DNA from: Stagonosporopsis chrysanthemi
Taxonomy: Eukaryota; Ascomycota; Dothideomycetes; Pleosporales; Didymellaceae
DNA: 39,520 nt
Direction: 5' to 3'
Assembly (NCBI GenBank): GCA_022560025.1
Contig: JAFISE010000232.1
Coordinates: 1 to 39,520, forward strand
Below the pieces are notes generated by a model. That model saw only the letters and a program-made list of their open reading frames with translations, searched no databases and was not told the origin of the DNA. This document shows, one piece after another, positions 10,817 to 21,843 of this stretch. The position numbers and the translations under genes were made by a program. The first letter of the stretch is position 1. Each line of letters opens with the position of its first letter.

Positions 10817-11797
10817 CTACACCAGGCCTGGAATAACGGCCTTTCGGTCTCCCACCTTGTCCTTGCCAAACTTCTCCACGTACCAGCGCTTGCCTTGCAG
10901 CGCGCGCGGCAGCATAGTGCTGACCTCGTTCACAAGAAATGTGCGAGCAGGCTGACACTGCAGGCCGCCAATCATCCACCAGCCCGCCCATTCAATCCAC
11001 TCGCAAAAGTAGTGCGCATACAATACGTACTTGAACAGCCCGTTCTTGGGCATCATGTACACCTTGTCCACGCCCTCGGCGGGCTTGCCCTGCTCAGCAG
11101 CGGTCCTGCGCTGTTTGCGCGCCGCCGCCCGTCGGATCTCGCGCAAGTCGTCATCGTGAAACATGTTGCCCAGCAGCCCCCAGCACCACAGCACCAGCCC
11201 CAGAAACATCCACCCGGCGCGCCCTTGCCAGCGCTCGTCGGTGTCGGTCGTGGGCCCGTAGCCAGAGAGGTACCCGCCGATCGAGATGGCGTTGGTGACC
11301 TGGAAGGCGAGCATCAGGATGCACACGAGCGGGCTCATGGGCGACATGCTGGGGTTGAGGAACAGCGGCGACAGCACCGCGCGGTAGAGGTAGTGTATGA
11401 CCTGCGCTGGGGGTCAGTGGTGCTCATTTTGCAGTTGCGGCGTCCGACGTACAAAGCACCCGGCCATTGTCCAATTGCCCCACGGCAGCTCCTCGATGCC
11501 GAGCTCCTTTGGCAGCGTGAAGAAGATGTACAGCAGGGTAATTGGCCCTGCGGACTCCATGGTCGCCCATCCTATCTTGCCCGGCACGTTCCACCGTGAC
11601 TCAATCGACGTCTTGCCTTGAGGGTACCAGTCAATAAGCCATTGAACTGCTGTGATCTGCGAAAGGACATTGTCAGTGGCGTTACTATATTGCGATATGC
11701 ACGTGCAGGGACTCACCACAGGAAAGAACTGCCAGATGTAGCAGAGCCACTCCCAGTTCTCACGCGACGGAGGCAGCCAGTTCTCCACAACAGCCAT
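10817..11797 (-). CDS. Steroid 5-alpha-reductase family membrane protein
   Basis: A polytopic membrane enzyme of the 3-oxo-5-alpha-steroid 4-dehydrogenase family (C-terminal domain PF02544), which uses NADPH to reduce enone double bonds in steroid, polyprenol or enoyl lipid substrates, usually in the ER. Three exons, 11797-11717, 11656-11453 and 11401-10817, give 289 residues. Introns of 60 and 51 bp have GTGAGT...CAG and GTACGT...CAG boundaries and keep the frame. Motifs seen are MESAGPITLLYIFF in the N-terminal half, VTNAISIGGYLSGY, a hydrophobic WMFLGLVLWCWGLLGNMFH segment, and the typical C-terminal WYVEKFGKDKVGDRKAVIP, close to the family's W-Y-x-x-K-F...RK-A-x-x-P signature. The start is the only ATG in the first exon; the longer open frame upstream begins with TTG. 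The natural substrate is unknown. The family call is firm. Confidence 0.9.
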
Positions 11798-12137
11798 GGT
11801 GTCAGGCAAGCAGGATTGCAAACTGCAAGGGCTCGTACACTGGGGTATATCTGCGCAGTTGTAAATTGTTGCACAGCTCAAATGGTGATGTCACGCTGTG
11901 CTATGTTAGCGCCAAGCTTTGACGCGTCCAGTCTTCAACACACCGCACGCTTCTGCGCTCGCCGATTCTGCTAGCGCACACCATGCCCCTGTGCACATCG
12001 ATTGTCTCGAAGGATCTGGTCCTTCAGCCTCAACGCGTTGGAGATGGAAGCCGACACAACACTGCACTGGTGATACGTGGACGTTGAGATCGGATTATAT
12101 ACAATATTAATGCCCCTACTTCCATCAAATCAATCCA
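11798..12137. other. Intergenic, no gene seen
   Basis: About 340 bp between the reductase start and the tRNA gene. It presumably holds the reductase promoter, reading leftwards. Nothing else was recognised. Confidence 0.6.
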
Positions 12138-12222
12138 GTCGCTTTAGCTCACTTGGGAGAGCGCCAGACTGAAGTTCAGTCATTAAATCTGGAGGTACTG
12201 TGTTCGATCCACAGAAGCGACA
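12138..12222 (+). tRNA. tRNA-Phe (GAA) with 12-nt intron
   Basis: The acceptor stem pairs perfectly (GTCGCTT at 12138-12144 with AAGCGAC at 12215-12221, discriminator A at 12222). The T arm CTGTG-TTCGATC-CACAG and a standard D arm are present. The anticodon stem CCAGA/TCTGG encloses loop CTGAAG...A with anticodon GAA at 12171-12173. A 12-nt intron, TTCAGTCATTAA (12175-12186), sits one base 3' of the anticodon, the canonical position, and its TTCAG can pair with CTGAA as expected for a tRNA-splicing substrate. The B box is GTTCGATCC at 12202-12210. Confidence 0.96.
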
Positions 12223-12261
12223 CTAGCTTCGGTGCTCAGCAAGTCTGAGATTCCTCGATTC

Positions 12262-12268
12262 TTTTTTT
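12262..12268 (+). terminator. Pol III terminator (T7)
   Basis: Seven T residues 40 bp downstream of tRNA-Phe, the first run of four or more T after the gene, consistent with RNA polymerase III termination. Confidence 0.65.
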
Positions 12269-13210
12269 GCAGTTTTCTGTGCCTTGGATCTTCTTCCTAC
12301 TAGGTAGTCGTACGATATGACACGCAGAAACTTTACTTTTGTTGGATGATTACTCTACCTTTGGCGCGGCGCCTGGTTAGTGTCTGGCGACTCGTTTCAG
12401 TTGTTGATGATCTGCAAGAACGATAGATATGAGGGGCACATCTTGTACAGTGTTAGTTTCAGTGTTGTGGTTATTAACCATGTACTAGTCTGCATCCTAT
12501 TCATGATCTGTGCCCTCGCCGAGTGGGATCCTCGTATCCTTTTGTGTCTTGATCCTGTTCCGCAAAATCCAGATATAGACAAGTCACTGGACATCCGTGT
12601 CCCTGAAAATGCGCTATCACGCATGCCCTGTACTCCATCCAGGCTATGTCGCCGCCGTCGCTTTCGTCTCTATGTGCTTTCTTACAAGCCTGTCTCTTCT
12701 TATTAGAGGCATGCGAATAGTAGTTGCAGAGTTGCATGATCTTGTAGCGTAAATTGATGTTACTTGTCTTGGTTCAACCTCGCGCTGCTAGACCACCCGC
12801 GTACATGTCGAGGAATTCAAGATCGAAGCCTTCATCCTCGTAATAACACTAGCCGTCAACGACAAGACGACATATAGGGTCTGTTGCCGGCAGATAATCG
12901 AAGATGTATCGTATGCTGAGGGGTAAGGACACAGTATGAGTGCACAACGCAAGACTAGACATGATGAATGTGATCGACTCATTCGACTGAAAAGACGCTT
13001 CACTTAGGATGACCACGACAGGTAGACCATGAACGTTTTATTCAAACCTACCCTCACCATGTATCAGCATTAATATGATCTCAGCGGCTCCGTCTGTCGT
13101 CAAATGCCCACGTGGACGTGGTCTGCTGTCACTGTCCCGTCTCACGCAAGGGCTTCCTATGCTCGCTTGCAGACATCTCCACGACTGGCCTTGGATGTTT
13201 TCCAGCACCC
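12269..13210. other. Intergenic, no gene seen
   Basis: About 940 bp between tRNA-Phe and the 3' end of the MAPEG gene. Open frames here are short and without family features. No RNA gene or repeat was recognised. Confidence 0.55.
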
Positions 13211-13943
13211 TTATGCACCAGCAGCCAGCCTCCAACATACATTGATCAAAGCGCTCGTCGCACTAATATGCGCCAAAGTCCTGGGCAACGCCATGTTGCT
13301 CAGATACGACGGGTAGTGCACAAGCAGCTTCGCCAAAACATGGAAGCCAAGTAGATTGACGACCTGAGCATCGTTAGGCGCAAGTACTTGGGCCAGAGCT
13401 GCAGCGAGCGCAAAAGCTAAAAAAAAAAGAGTCAGTGTCCGTAGGCAGCCCGCTGATCGACCCCGATCTCATGGCACGTACCCGGGAAATTCTCCATCAA
13501 CGCATAATGCGCACTCCTCAATCGCAAAGGCAGACCGTTCAGCTCATTGACGTTTTTCCTGGGGTGCGCCATGTCCATGCCCTGTTCGCGCCCCATCGCC
13601 TGACCGGCCGCTGATGCAGCGCCCGAGGCACCGAAGGTCCAGAACAAGTACAGGGCTGAGAGCGCGGGGATCGCGCGTCCAGAGGTGATTGACGAGACAC
13701 CTACACCAGGCAGAAGTTTGATCACGGCGTGCGTCAGAGACTGGCAGATTGAGTTCGGCTTCGTGAGGTAGGATGTCAAGGGCACGAGGGCTAGGTATAG
13801 GGGCGCCGCTGCCATTAGCAGTGCGCCGGACGGGTTGATGCTTTGATTGCTGTGAGATTCAGGCGCTTAGCACGTCTTTGGGTCACTTACACTCCATTCT
13901 CAGCAGCTGCGCACCTCGCTTGTTTCTTCTTGTCGTCTGCCAT
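13211..13943 (-). CDS. MAPEG-family integral membrane protein
   Basis: Resembles the MAPEG superfamily (membrane-associated proteins in eicosanoid and glutathione metabolism), small four-helix membrane proteins that include microsomal glutathione transferases. Three exons, 13943-13891, 13849-13482 and 13416-13211, give 208 residues. Introns are 41 bp (GTAAGT...CACAG) and 65 bp (GTACGT, then a T10 tract and TTTAG), and both preserve frame. Residues 1-15 are basic and hydrophilic (MADDKKKQAR). The hydrophobic segment LLMAAAPLYLALVPLTSYL follows, then the MAPEG-like block LRLRSAHYALMENFPAFAL, in which the R...EN.P.F pattern matches the conserved glutathione-binding loop, and two further hydrophobic stretches (LAAALAQVLA; VVNLLGFHVLAKLLVHY). 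A minus-strand TATA box lies 83 bp upstream. Whether it has glutathione transferase activity is not established by sequence. Confidence 0.82.
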
Positions 13944-15205
13944 GGTTCTCAAGATGTCTCGTGGTCGATGTGATTCTGCGTGTCAGTCTTAGACTTCTTG
14001 ATACACGGTGAATCGTTCAGATAAGCTTATATACGTGCAAATAGCCGAGGGCCAGAGTCCAGTTATCAATGACGTGGGTTGACAGCGCTGTTCCTGAAGT
14101 GGATAGAGTATCTGGAATTGTGTAGAAAGTGCGGGGTAGGAGAGGTCAGTCACATATTCGAGCGGCTGCTCCCGACCCTACAGTCGTTCCCCATGACACC
14201 GAGCCATACTACAGGGCTTCCAAACACAGGCCTGGCTGTTCATGACCATACTTGTGATTGTCAGCGTGACAACACTTGGAGCCGAGCCATAACCAAGCTT
14301 CCTGCGAACGCAGTACACTCACATTTTCTCCATGTGATCGTCACGATACAAACCACAAACCACCGAGATTCAAAGATGTGCGGGTCTCTCAGTTGGACTT
14401 AGTAGAGATCAGAATAATCAGTTGTCAGAACAATCTTGCCTCATGCACGACAATTTATACGACCGAACGCCCTTGAGAGAGGAATGCTGACGTGACCAGG
14501 GTGTCCGCATCATACCTGCTGCTTAAGCTCGAGTGATGATGGTCCTGCAAGGTCAATTATCCCACAGCCACTCTTTGTACTACTTCGTACTGCCTCGATT
14601 AATCGTCTGCCCAGAAATGGCAAGCTATGCTGGCATCAAGGACCGTGAAATAGGCGACAAGATGACGGTCAACCTTCGCTGTAAAGGACTGAGATCGCAA
14701 AATTGTGAGACTGTGAAATAAGAATTACCAGGCACGTGAGTCTATACTGTTTACGAGAAAGAGTAGTCGGAACAGTGGTATTGGAGGCGTTCGCGCAGAG
14801 CGACAAAATTGACCAATCAAGCGACCCACGTGGGACATCAATTACTGCTCTCAGCAGTCCGTAGCGATTCTCCTCCACACCACCCGCTCGCCACGGCAGT
14901 AATTAGGTATGGTCACTTTGTACTCGTGTCCATCTCCGTTTGTGCCGCCGGTCAGTTTATGGAGGAAGCTCATCCCTGCGTTGCCCAGATGGGCTGTGTT
15001 CTCCTACCTATGGGACGTGAACGACTGCAGCCTTGCAGCTTGAATCACGTCGATAGGGCCCCTCAGCCGCGTGGTGGCTGTCATCAAAACCGTCGATAGC
15101 ACCTAGGCAGCGGCTTATACCCCGCTCCATCTCCCTCCAGCCTGATGTTCCCATCCCTGACACTCGACCACGATTGTAAACTGCGCGCAGTGCGCAACGC
15201 TTGAC
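13944..15205. other. Divergent intergenic region
   Basis: About 1.26 kb between two divergently transcribed genes (MAPEG leftwards, ankyrin protein rightwards), so it holds both promoters. A TATA box for the MAPEG gene is visible (14026-14033). Open frames on either strand lack family features. Confidence 0.6.
14026..14033 (-). promoter_or_regulatory. TATA box of the MAPEG gene
   Basis: The minus strand reads GTATATAAGC here, 83 bp upstream of the start codon at 13943, a plausible distance for a fungal TATA element. Confidence 0.5.
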
Positions 15206-17773
15206 ATGCAGCAGCAGACCTTGACACAGAATTCGGAAGGTCGCTTTGCAGACGGACTAGACGAATATGCTACCCTGTATGGAGGGCTCCAGTGGGATTA
15301 CAGAAGACCTACAAAACTTGCGACAACGACGGTCCAGGAGCTGGACGCCGCTCCACCATCTTCTTCAACAGCTGCCCAATCCGCGACAACGTCAAAATTT
15401 GCTAGTGCATCCTATGATCTAGCTGCGCATGTACCACAGTACAGGAAACATGCTGAAGGCCTCCAGCTCGTGTATGAGCCTCCGGCTCGAAGTTCGTCGC
15501 TTGGCTATTCGACAGACATGTGCTTCGATGATCGTTTTCCGAGACCACCAATGGGCCACTCTATGTCTGCACCAGATACAGAAACGATACCTCCCTCTCG
15601 ACTGGGTTACGGGACCGCGAGGCGAATGTATAGTGCGTCACAATCACCCACACTCGCTTCTCCAGCAATTCCGGACCCGGACGTTCCACAACCTTTGAGG
15701 TTCAGAAAAGCCGCAACAACGCCTTTGACGCCACCAATGTCGAATTCAGGCAGTAGTGAAGGTGGCATTCGCGACTCAATGGCGTCACTCAACCTGATTG
15801 GACAACGACCTGCGCCTCTACGATTACCAATGAGTCCCATCAACCTTCCACCAGCCACACTTTCTCGTATGGGCACTGTCAGTAGTACGAAGAGTAGCAG
15901 CACTTCTTCAGTAAAACTGCAATCGCCTTCAGCGTACGCTCCAAGCAGTCCATTCTCGAGACCTAGATTCTCCGTAGCCGCTTTCACTACAGGTGCATAC
16001 GAGAATGAAGCACCTGACATGACATCAGATCAGGCCAAGGTTGAGATTGCGCGCCGCATCGAGAAGAAGAACATCACCTCCAGCAGAAAAGCATCAGCGG
16101 GCTCGTCGATCATGAAAGGCTTTTACCTCAAGAGGTCGAACACAGCAACAAATACATCCAGTGAAGGCCCCTCTCTAGAGGCTTTGAACCAGGTCCTAGA
16201 GGAAATCGCACAAGAGGGCAGTCTGTCTTTAGTGAAAGCTGTCGTCTCTATGGGGGCCGATCCTGCAGGAAGAACGAAGAAGGTCAAGCATGAAGCTTTG
16301 GCCAAGGCCACGACAGAAGGACATGCAAGAGTAGTAGACTACCTACTTCGAAATGGTGCGACTTATGGCGAGGTTCGTCTGAAGGTCAAGTTTAGTCCCA
16401 CAGACTATGCACTTCTGTCGGCCGCTTACAAGGGCCATGCGGAGCTTGCAAGCTGTCTGATCGCATCTCACGGAGCCAATCCTATGACTGAGCAATGGCC
16501 ACGAGAGATCGAAGAGACGCAACACTATTGGTCAGAGACGCAGATGCGCCTCCCAAAGTCGAGTGTCCTAGATGGGATTTCAAGATGGGAAAACGTTGAC
16601 GACGGCATGAGTGTGATGAAGTTCATCATGGGCAGTTCAAGATTCGATCCTACCGCCCTAGTGTCAGGCTTGTTCGACAGCAAAAGTGAGCTACAATCTG
16701 CCAGCTACCAGCACCGTCCCTGGCAGACCACTTACGAGGTCTCGGCTCTTGCTTGCTTCGCAGGTGCTGGCTGGGCTGACACGGTCGAGGAGATGCTGGC
16801 TCTGAAAGGTACACCATCGGACTACGAAAAGGCCGATGACGTCCAACAGCATCAGGAGAAGAAGACACGCTTTGTAACACCGGTTAATGCAATGACCAAG
16901 GATACATGGCAAAAGAGACCAGAAGACGCGATCCGCATCCTCCATTTGCTAGTGGAAAGAGGCTTTGACTTCAGCCAGACCCAGAGAACACAACATGATG
17001 TAGGATTAAGGACTCCGCTCGGGAGAGCAATCTCAGCAGATGCGGCACAGGCGGTTGAACTAATGCTGCAGCATAAGCCCACGCTCGTCAGAGAGGAGGT
17101 TTACTTCAGGCGTAACAAAAGAGAGACGAAAGCTCTCCCTTTTGTCGTTGCGCTTGCATTAGACAGGTTGGACGTTTGCAGAGTTCTACTTCGCTCCGGC
17201 GCCCACCCTCGAGATCCCGCTATCGAAGACATGAACATCTTACAATTCGCAGCCAGCGAAAGCGGCCAGGCTGTGACAGCCATGCTGCTCGAGATGCTTC
17301 CCATGGCTCCTGAGTTGACATACGAGGCACTCGACATTGCCATCAAGCGCAACAAGAAGGACAACGTGCGCGTTCTTCTCGACTTCATCTCCGCAGCGGC
17401 GAATCGTGGCGAGATCGCAGCTTTGCCCCCCGCATATGACTCGATCCTGCTTTGTACAGACACCGACAAAGACGTCGAGACGAAATTCGGATATGCTGCA
17501 CTCATTGATATGGTGCACCAGTGGGACGCGGGCCGTGCCCTTTATCGGCCACAGCTGCCATCGATCCTGAACGCAATCCGAAAAGACAACTATGCCGGAG
17601 TGGAAAAGCTCATGCAGCTTGGGATCATAAACGGCAAGTCTTTGGTTCTGAACAGCAGAGCGCGCCCGATCGGTGAATCGGGCGAGTGGACCGTGCTGGA
17701 GTGCTGCGAAACAACGAAGAGGAGCTCAGATTGGCTTGCTTTGTTTAGGTATCATGGAGCGTCTCTGTACTGA
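15206..17773 (+). CDS. Ankyrin-repeat protein
   Basis: An intronless frame of 855 residues, opened by the first ATG after an upstream stop-rich region. Residues 1 to about 330 are Ser/Pro/Thr-rich and probably disordered, with many SP and TP sites. From about 338 to the end there are degenerate ankyrin-type helix-turn-helix units: SLSLVKAVVSMGADPAG, EGHARVVDYLLRNGA, KGHAELASCLIASHGANP, GWADTVEEMLALKG, ADAAQAVELMLQHKP, RLDVCRVLLRSGAHP, SGQAVTAMLLEMLP, KKDNVRVLLDFIS and a final NYAGVEKLMQLGI. Ankyrin stacks bind partner proteins, so a scaffolding role is likely; no enzymatic domain is present. The precise partner and location are unknown. Confidence 0.9.
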   Translation: MQQQTLTQNSEGRFADGLDEYATLYGGLQWDYRRPTKLATTTVQELDAAPPSSSTAAQSATTSKFASASYDLAAHVPQYRKHAEGLQLVYEPPARSSSLGYSTDMCFDDRFPRPPMGHSMSAPDTETIPPSRLGYGTARRMYSASQSPTLASPAIPDPDVPQPLRFRKAATTPLTPPMSNSGSSEGGIRDSMASLNLIGQRPAPLRLPMSPINLPPATLSRMGTVSSTKSSSTSSVKLQSPSAYAPSSPFSRPRFSVAAFTTGAYENEAPDMTSDQAKVEIARRIEKKNITSSRKASAGSSIMKGFYLKRSNTATNTSSEGPSLEALNQVLEEIAQEGSLSLVKAVVSMGADPAGRTKKVKHEALAKATTEGHARVVDYLLRNGATYGEVRLKVKFSPTDYALLSAAYKGHAELASCLIASHGANPMTEQWPREIEETQHYWSETQMRLPKSSVLDGISRWENVDDGMSVMKFIMGSSRFDPTALVSGLFDSKSELQSASYQHRPWQTTYEVSALACFAGAGWADTVEEMLALKGTPSDYEKADDVQQHQEKKTRFVTPVNAMTKDTWQKRPEDAIRILHLLVERGFDFSQTQRTQHDVGLRTPLGRAISADAAQAVELMLQHKPTLVREEVYFRRNKRETKALPFVVALALDRLDVCRVLLRSGAHPRDPAIEDMNILQFAASESGQAVTAMLLEMLPMAPELTYEALDIAIKRNKKDNVRVLLDFISAAANRGEIAALPPAYDSILLCTDTDKDVETKFGYAALIDMVHQWDAGRALYRPQLPSILNAIRKDNYAGVEKLMQLGIINGKSLVLNSRARPIGESGEWTVLECCETTKRSSDWLALFRYHGASLY

Positions 17774-18453
17774 TATGAATTGCGGTTGTTTTGTGAAGCA
17801 TATAAGGCGTCCAGGACATAGCGCAGCGGTTGCTACGATTTCGCGTGTGCAGCCTTTGTTAAGATTAGGCATTGAACTTCGATCATCAGCTTTTGTCATC
17901 TTTCGATTTTCTCGACCAGTTACTGCGATTGGGGGTTTTCAAACAGATGCATCGGGCTATCTTGTTGTCCGCTCGGCGGACAGTGGCGACCGAAGCCTGG
18001 TTGATGTCGGTGCTTGAACTTCGGATCCGTTATCCAAAATCCGGCTTACAGATCAAGTTGTGCTCACGCCATTCGTAAGACACACCGACGAATGCAATTC
18101 TATAAGTGTTGTTGCAGGTTCGTTGTTTTGAGAAGCCCGCGCGGGTGCTCCGATTGGGACTAGTGTACAGGCTAAAATCTTACTCTCGATGTTAACCACT
18201 AACAGCGGCTGCCGTCAGATATGACTGCAGTTCTTGGGAGTGCCGTTTTACACTTGGGGGTGTAAAGTTCGTCCGTTAGATCGATCGTTGGCAGTCAGGA
18301 TGTATAAAGTAAAGCCACTACCCCTCTGAAGTTGCTTCATCCGACACATCTACATTGTCATTCTACAGACTATCTTGACCGGACTGGTTAGAAAGCATAG
18401 TTTTTACAGACTTCCACCCAATTTTACTCCATACCCCCAAAAATACAATCATC
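17774..18453. other. Intergenic, 3' flank and promoter of the NmrA-like gene
   Basis: About 680 bp following the ankyrin gene. The right end carries a TATA box (18303-18308) for the NmrA-like gene. No further gene was recognised. Confidence 0.6.
18303..18308 (+). promoter_or_regulatory. TATA box of the NmrA-like gene
   Basis: TATAAA within GATGTATAAAGTAAAG, about 150 bp upstream of the start codon at 18454, followed by a C/T- and A-rich leader. Confidence 0.5.
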
Positions 18454-19538
18454 ATGGTTGTCGTTGCAGTTGCTGGAGGCACCGGTAACGTGGGCAAGAC
18501 TATCGTCGATGCACTCAAAGCAGATGGAACACACGAAGTGATCGTGCTTACTCGTAAGGTAAGCACTCACGTAATATCCGGTCTTTATGTGTCAGGTATC
18601 TGATGAACTCAAGGTACCCAAAGGAGATTTGTCCACTTCAACCATCACCGTTGACTACGACAACATTGATCAAGTCACCAAGAGTCTCAACGAACACAAG
18701 GTGCACACTATCGTTTCTACCATAGTTCTCTACGATCCGGTCGCAGCGCAGTCTGAGCGTAATTTAATTGCCGCAGCTGGAAAGTCTACAGTTAGGCGCT
18801 TCGTACAGAGCAACTGGGGCGACAGGACACCCGAAGATGAGTACGTACAAGCAAATTCTGGAACCCCGCTCCAGTACTAACGATAACAGATCTCTTCGCA
18901 TTGGACCCAATTTCTTTCGCGAACAGAGCCTCGATGCTCTCCGTCAAACAGATCTCGAATGGACGCGGTTCCACAACGGGTTGTTCCTCGACTACTACGG
19001 AATACCACACGTCGAGTCGTACCTTACTCCCCTTGTGGTTTTTGTAGACATCGCTCATAGAACCGCTGCGATTCCGGGAAGCACAGGTGATGAGATCATG
19101 AGCTTCACGTACACAAAGGATCTTGCCAAATTCGTGGTCGCGGCGCTGAGCCTCGATAAGTGGGATGAAGTCTATCATGTCTACAGTGACCAAGCCTCGG
19201 TCAAGCAAATCGTTCAGTACGCTGAAGAAGCAACTGGTAGGAGGCTCATTGTGAATGCAAACATTGCAAGGCTAACAGAATGAACAGATGAAAAGTTCAC
19301 AGTCACGTATGACTCGGTTGAGAAGCTGAACAAGGGTGAAGCTACGGAGCTTCCTTCCCACCCATCCATGTATGCGTACATTCCCAAGCCAATGCTTGCA
19401 GGGATGCTGTCGAAGTTTGGACTTTGGGCTGTGCATGGCATCATGCACAGTTCAAAGGACGGGTCTCTCAACGAAAAGTTCACGGAGATCAAAACGACAA
19501 CCGTCAAAGAAGTTGTTGGTGCCTGGAAGGGACATTGA
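18454..19538 (+). CDS. NmrA-like / isoflavone-reductase-like NAD(P)-binding protein
   Basis: A Rossmann-fold protein of the atypical SDR (NmrA-like) family. Members are either NAD(P)H-dependent reductases of aromatic compounds or redox-sensing regulators. Four exons: 18454-18558, then 18614 (or 18596)-18840, 18890-19236 and 19288-19538, giving 309 residues (315 with the shorter intron). Residues 8-14 are GGTGNVG, the dinucleotide-binding loop. RFVQSNWG and LEWTRFHNGLFLDYYG are typical of the family, as is the late FTYTKDLAKFVVAAL. Introns 2 and 3 are well supported (GTACGT...ACTAAC...ACAG, 49 bp; GTAGGA...GCTAAC...ACAG, 51 bp). Intron 1 is ambiguous: a 37-bp form ends in CAG but is unusually short, while a 55-bp form ends in the rare acceptor AAG and joins smoothly as TRK-VPKGD. 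It converges on the Zn2Cys6 gene with only 60 bp between stop codons. Confidence 0.88.
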
Positions 19539-19598
19539 TGTAGATGAAGAAGATGCCGAGGAGGGGGTTGAGCTGGGCAAGTCAATTCCTTATAATTA

Positions 19599-21438
19599 TC
19601 AAATAAGCAAGATCGGTGATCCCAGAATGGCGAAACAATCGGTGATTTCCACCTCGTGAGATGATTGTCTCTCTCGAAGTCTCCAGACCTGTGTCAACAT
19701 CTGTTCAACGTCCTTCAGAGCGCCCACAGCATCTGTGCTACTCAGTCCGACCAATAATGTTTCAATCAACGATTCGTGCACCTTCGGAGCTAGGCAGCCA
19801 GTAACAAATAGTGGCCAAGCGAGGCTGCGTAGCTGGCCTGGCTGAACGTGTTTGAGAAGTACGAGAACACGATCCACGTCAGCTTGTACGCAAGGCTCGT
19901 TCCGAGAAAACTTGTCCAACATTGCAGAAAGATAGAGGCGTGTTGTAAGCACCCAAATCAACGCAAATATTGCAGACGTCGAAGGCCCCGGGTCCGATGC
20001 AAGCAAGATCGGGACGCTCGAACCGTTCGTTTTGGCACTTGGGCTTGAAGCTGCAAAATCAATGTCCAAGGTAGCTATTCTGGCGTCTAGCTCCTGTCCG
20101 ATGCCAGCACAGCGACTGCAAATTTCCACTCTGCTGGGCATGCTCTCACTTGAAACAGTCTGCGTCTGCTTCCTGGCTGTTACGGCTGCTGTGCTGGCAA
20201 TTGATCTAGCGATCCAGTTGGGACAGCCGACAATATTCGAAAGGCGGATCTCAGCTTCTCCCGCAAGAGAGAGACTTTCGTCGTTGGCTGCAAGAACATC
20301 CTGATGATAATTTTGAAGCCGCGGCATCTGTCCAGTAGCGGTACTAGCTATGATGTCGATGAATACCAACAGACCGGTGTAGAAACCTAAAACCAGCCTG
20401 AATGGGGTTCCAAATGTGATTACTCGGCCAAGGGTTGGTCCAAGCAGGCTCTCCCGTTCCCAGAAGCACCGAAGCGAATTTGGACTGCGGTAGGCCCTGG
20501 TATATCGGAACAGATCCTGGGTGGACCATGATCTCCTCGAACAGGCTGATGGCAGCAGGCAGGTGTGTGTTCCATGGCGCAGCTTTGCCCATCGCCAACT
20601 CAAAGACGACGACCTGGATGATGCTATCCATGAGCTCTACTTTGTCTAACAAAGGTATTGGCGCCTTTCCAACACTGGTGGTTATGGCGACAATCTCTGT
20701 CCGTAAGCTCGCGAAGCATTTTTCAGACTCTTGTTCCACCTCCGTCCATCGTATCCGTTTACATGCAGCAGTCTCGGTGACATCGCCAACATCGCTAAGC
20801 GCCATCGTGAAGTAATAACACGACAAGCCAAGCGCTGCATGGTAAGCGATCTTGCTCTTACTGAGTAGGATCAGCAACGAGCTGCGGCCGGTGTCAAATA
20901 TATGGGGCTGATAGAATGGGAACAAGGCGGGGAAGACAAAGTCGAGGTATTTCATGATGAAGGTCCACTCGGTATGCGAGGCTTGCTCGAGTGTATCGGA
21001 GCGCTGGTGTTGGTGGTGACTCCAGGGTAATGTAGCAAGTATCGTTGGTTTATCTCCCGACGTATGTTGGGCTTCAAAATGTGATGGTCGAATCTAGGGC
21101 TCCGTAGCAGATGCGGGTTGAGGTGTCGACAAGCTATTAGTTACCGTCATGTCAGATATGACATCATAATTCCGGCTAGCATCTTCAGCTGCGCCCTCTT
21201 TGCGGACGTGTGCCCTTTCTCTTCTTTGGGCGATGCTTCGCCTGACGTCTGTCTTGACCGACACGGCTCTCTGCTTTTGTCGAGCCCCACCGTCCATCCA
21301 TGCCGGCTTTGGTCCATACTCACAACTTATCGCAAGATAGTTACAGTCGCCACATATTGGCTGAGCCTCATTACATATCTTACGCCGCAGTTTACATGTC
21401 CAGCAGCCACCATTGCGCACAGTTTTTCTGGGTGGCAT
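19599..21438 (-). CDS. Zn2Cys6 transcription factor, apparently frameshifted
   Basis: A fungal binuclear-zinc regulator. Exon 1 (21438-21145) encodes the cluster with all six cysteines, C12-x2-C15-x6-C22-x6-C29-x2-C32-x6-C39. A 51-bp intron, 21144-21094 (GTAACT...CTAG), removes an in-frame TAG; its acceptor is that TAG itself. The following frame carries a fungal_trans_2-type middle domain (IMKYLDFVFPALFPFY, PWNTHLPAAISLFEE, WNPIQAGFRF) but then meets a stop at 20344. The continuation (YTGLLVFIDIIASTA through to SPILLI, stop at 19599) lies in a second frame. The two match one uninterrupted domain if one T/A base near 20383-20392 is surplus. A 46-bp intron with a poor donor (GTTTTA...CATAG) could also restore frame, but it would delete about 15 domain-like residues. 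So this is either a recent pseudogene, a sequencing error, or an unusual splice. It probably regulated the neighbouring metabolic genes (inference). Confidence 0.8.
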
Positions 21439-21843
21439 GACTGCATATGCACCGCAGGTATTGCTTCGAGCATCCTAGAGAGTGTAATCACGAGTAGCGA
21501 GGATAGAGTACGGGATGTTGCTACGTTTAGACGAGGCCGCTGCGCAGATGTTGTCTTGCTTTAACGTTCAGATTACAGACAGCTACACCGCCACGAGTGC
21601 ATAAGTGGGCTGATGACGTCATCATGCTTACGGCGAACAACTCGATTACAGACTCGGCCGCTAAGGGACGAGTGCTCGCGCCTGTTCCATACACCATCTG
21701 TGCTAACAAGCGTGAATGTTGCGATTGAGGACCGAACAGCTAAAAAGCACTCTATCTTAGCCTGAGGATGAACGTCGTCGAAAGCGACAACCACGCTTTG
21801 AATATTCGCATTACTACAGAGCTTTAGAAATGAGAATCAGCTG
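21439..21843. other. Intergenic, promoter of the Zn2Cys6 gene
   Basis: About 400 bp between the regulator start and the 3' end of the GST-kappa-like gene. Nothing beyond short random open frames was recognised. Confidence 0.6.

Noticed and set aside
10479..10991. A 170-residue minus-strand open frame
   Set aside because: It overlaps the 3' end of the reductase gene in another frame and shows no domain.
12380..12706. A 108-residue plus-strand open frame next to tRNA-Phe
   Set aside because: No domain, mixed hydrophobic/Cys composition, no introns or promoter signal, and out of line with neighbouring coding composition.
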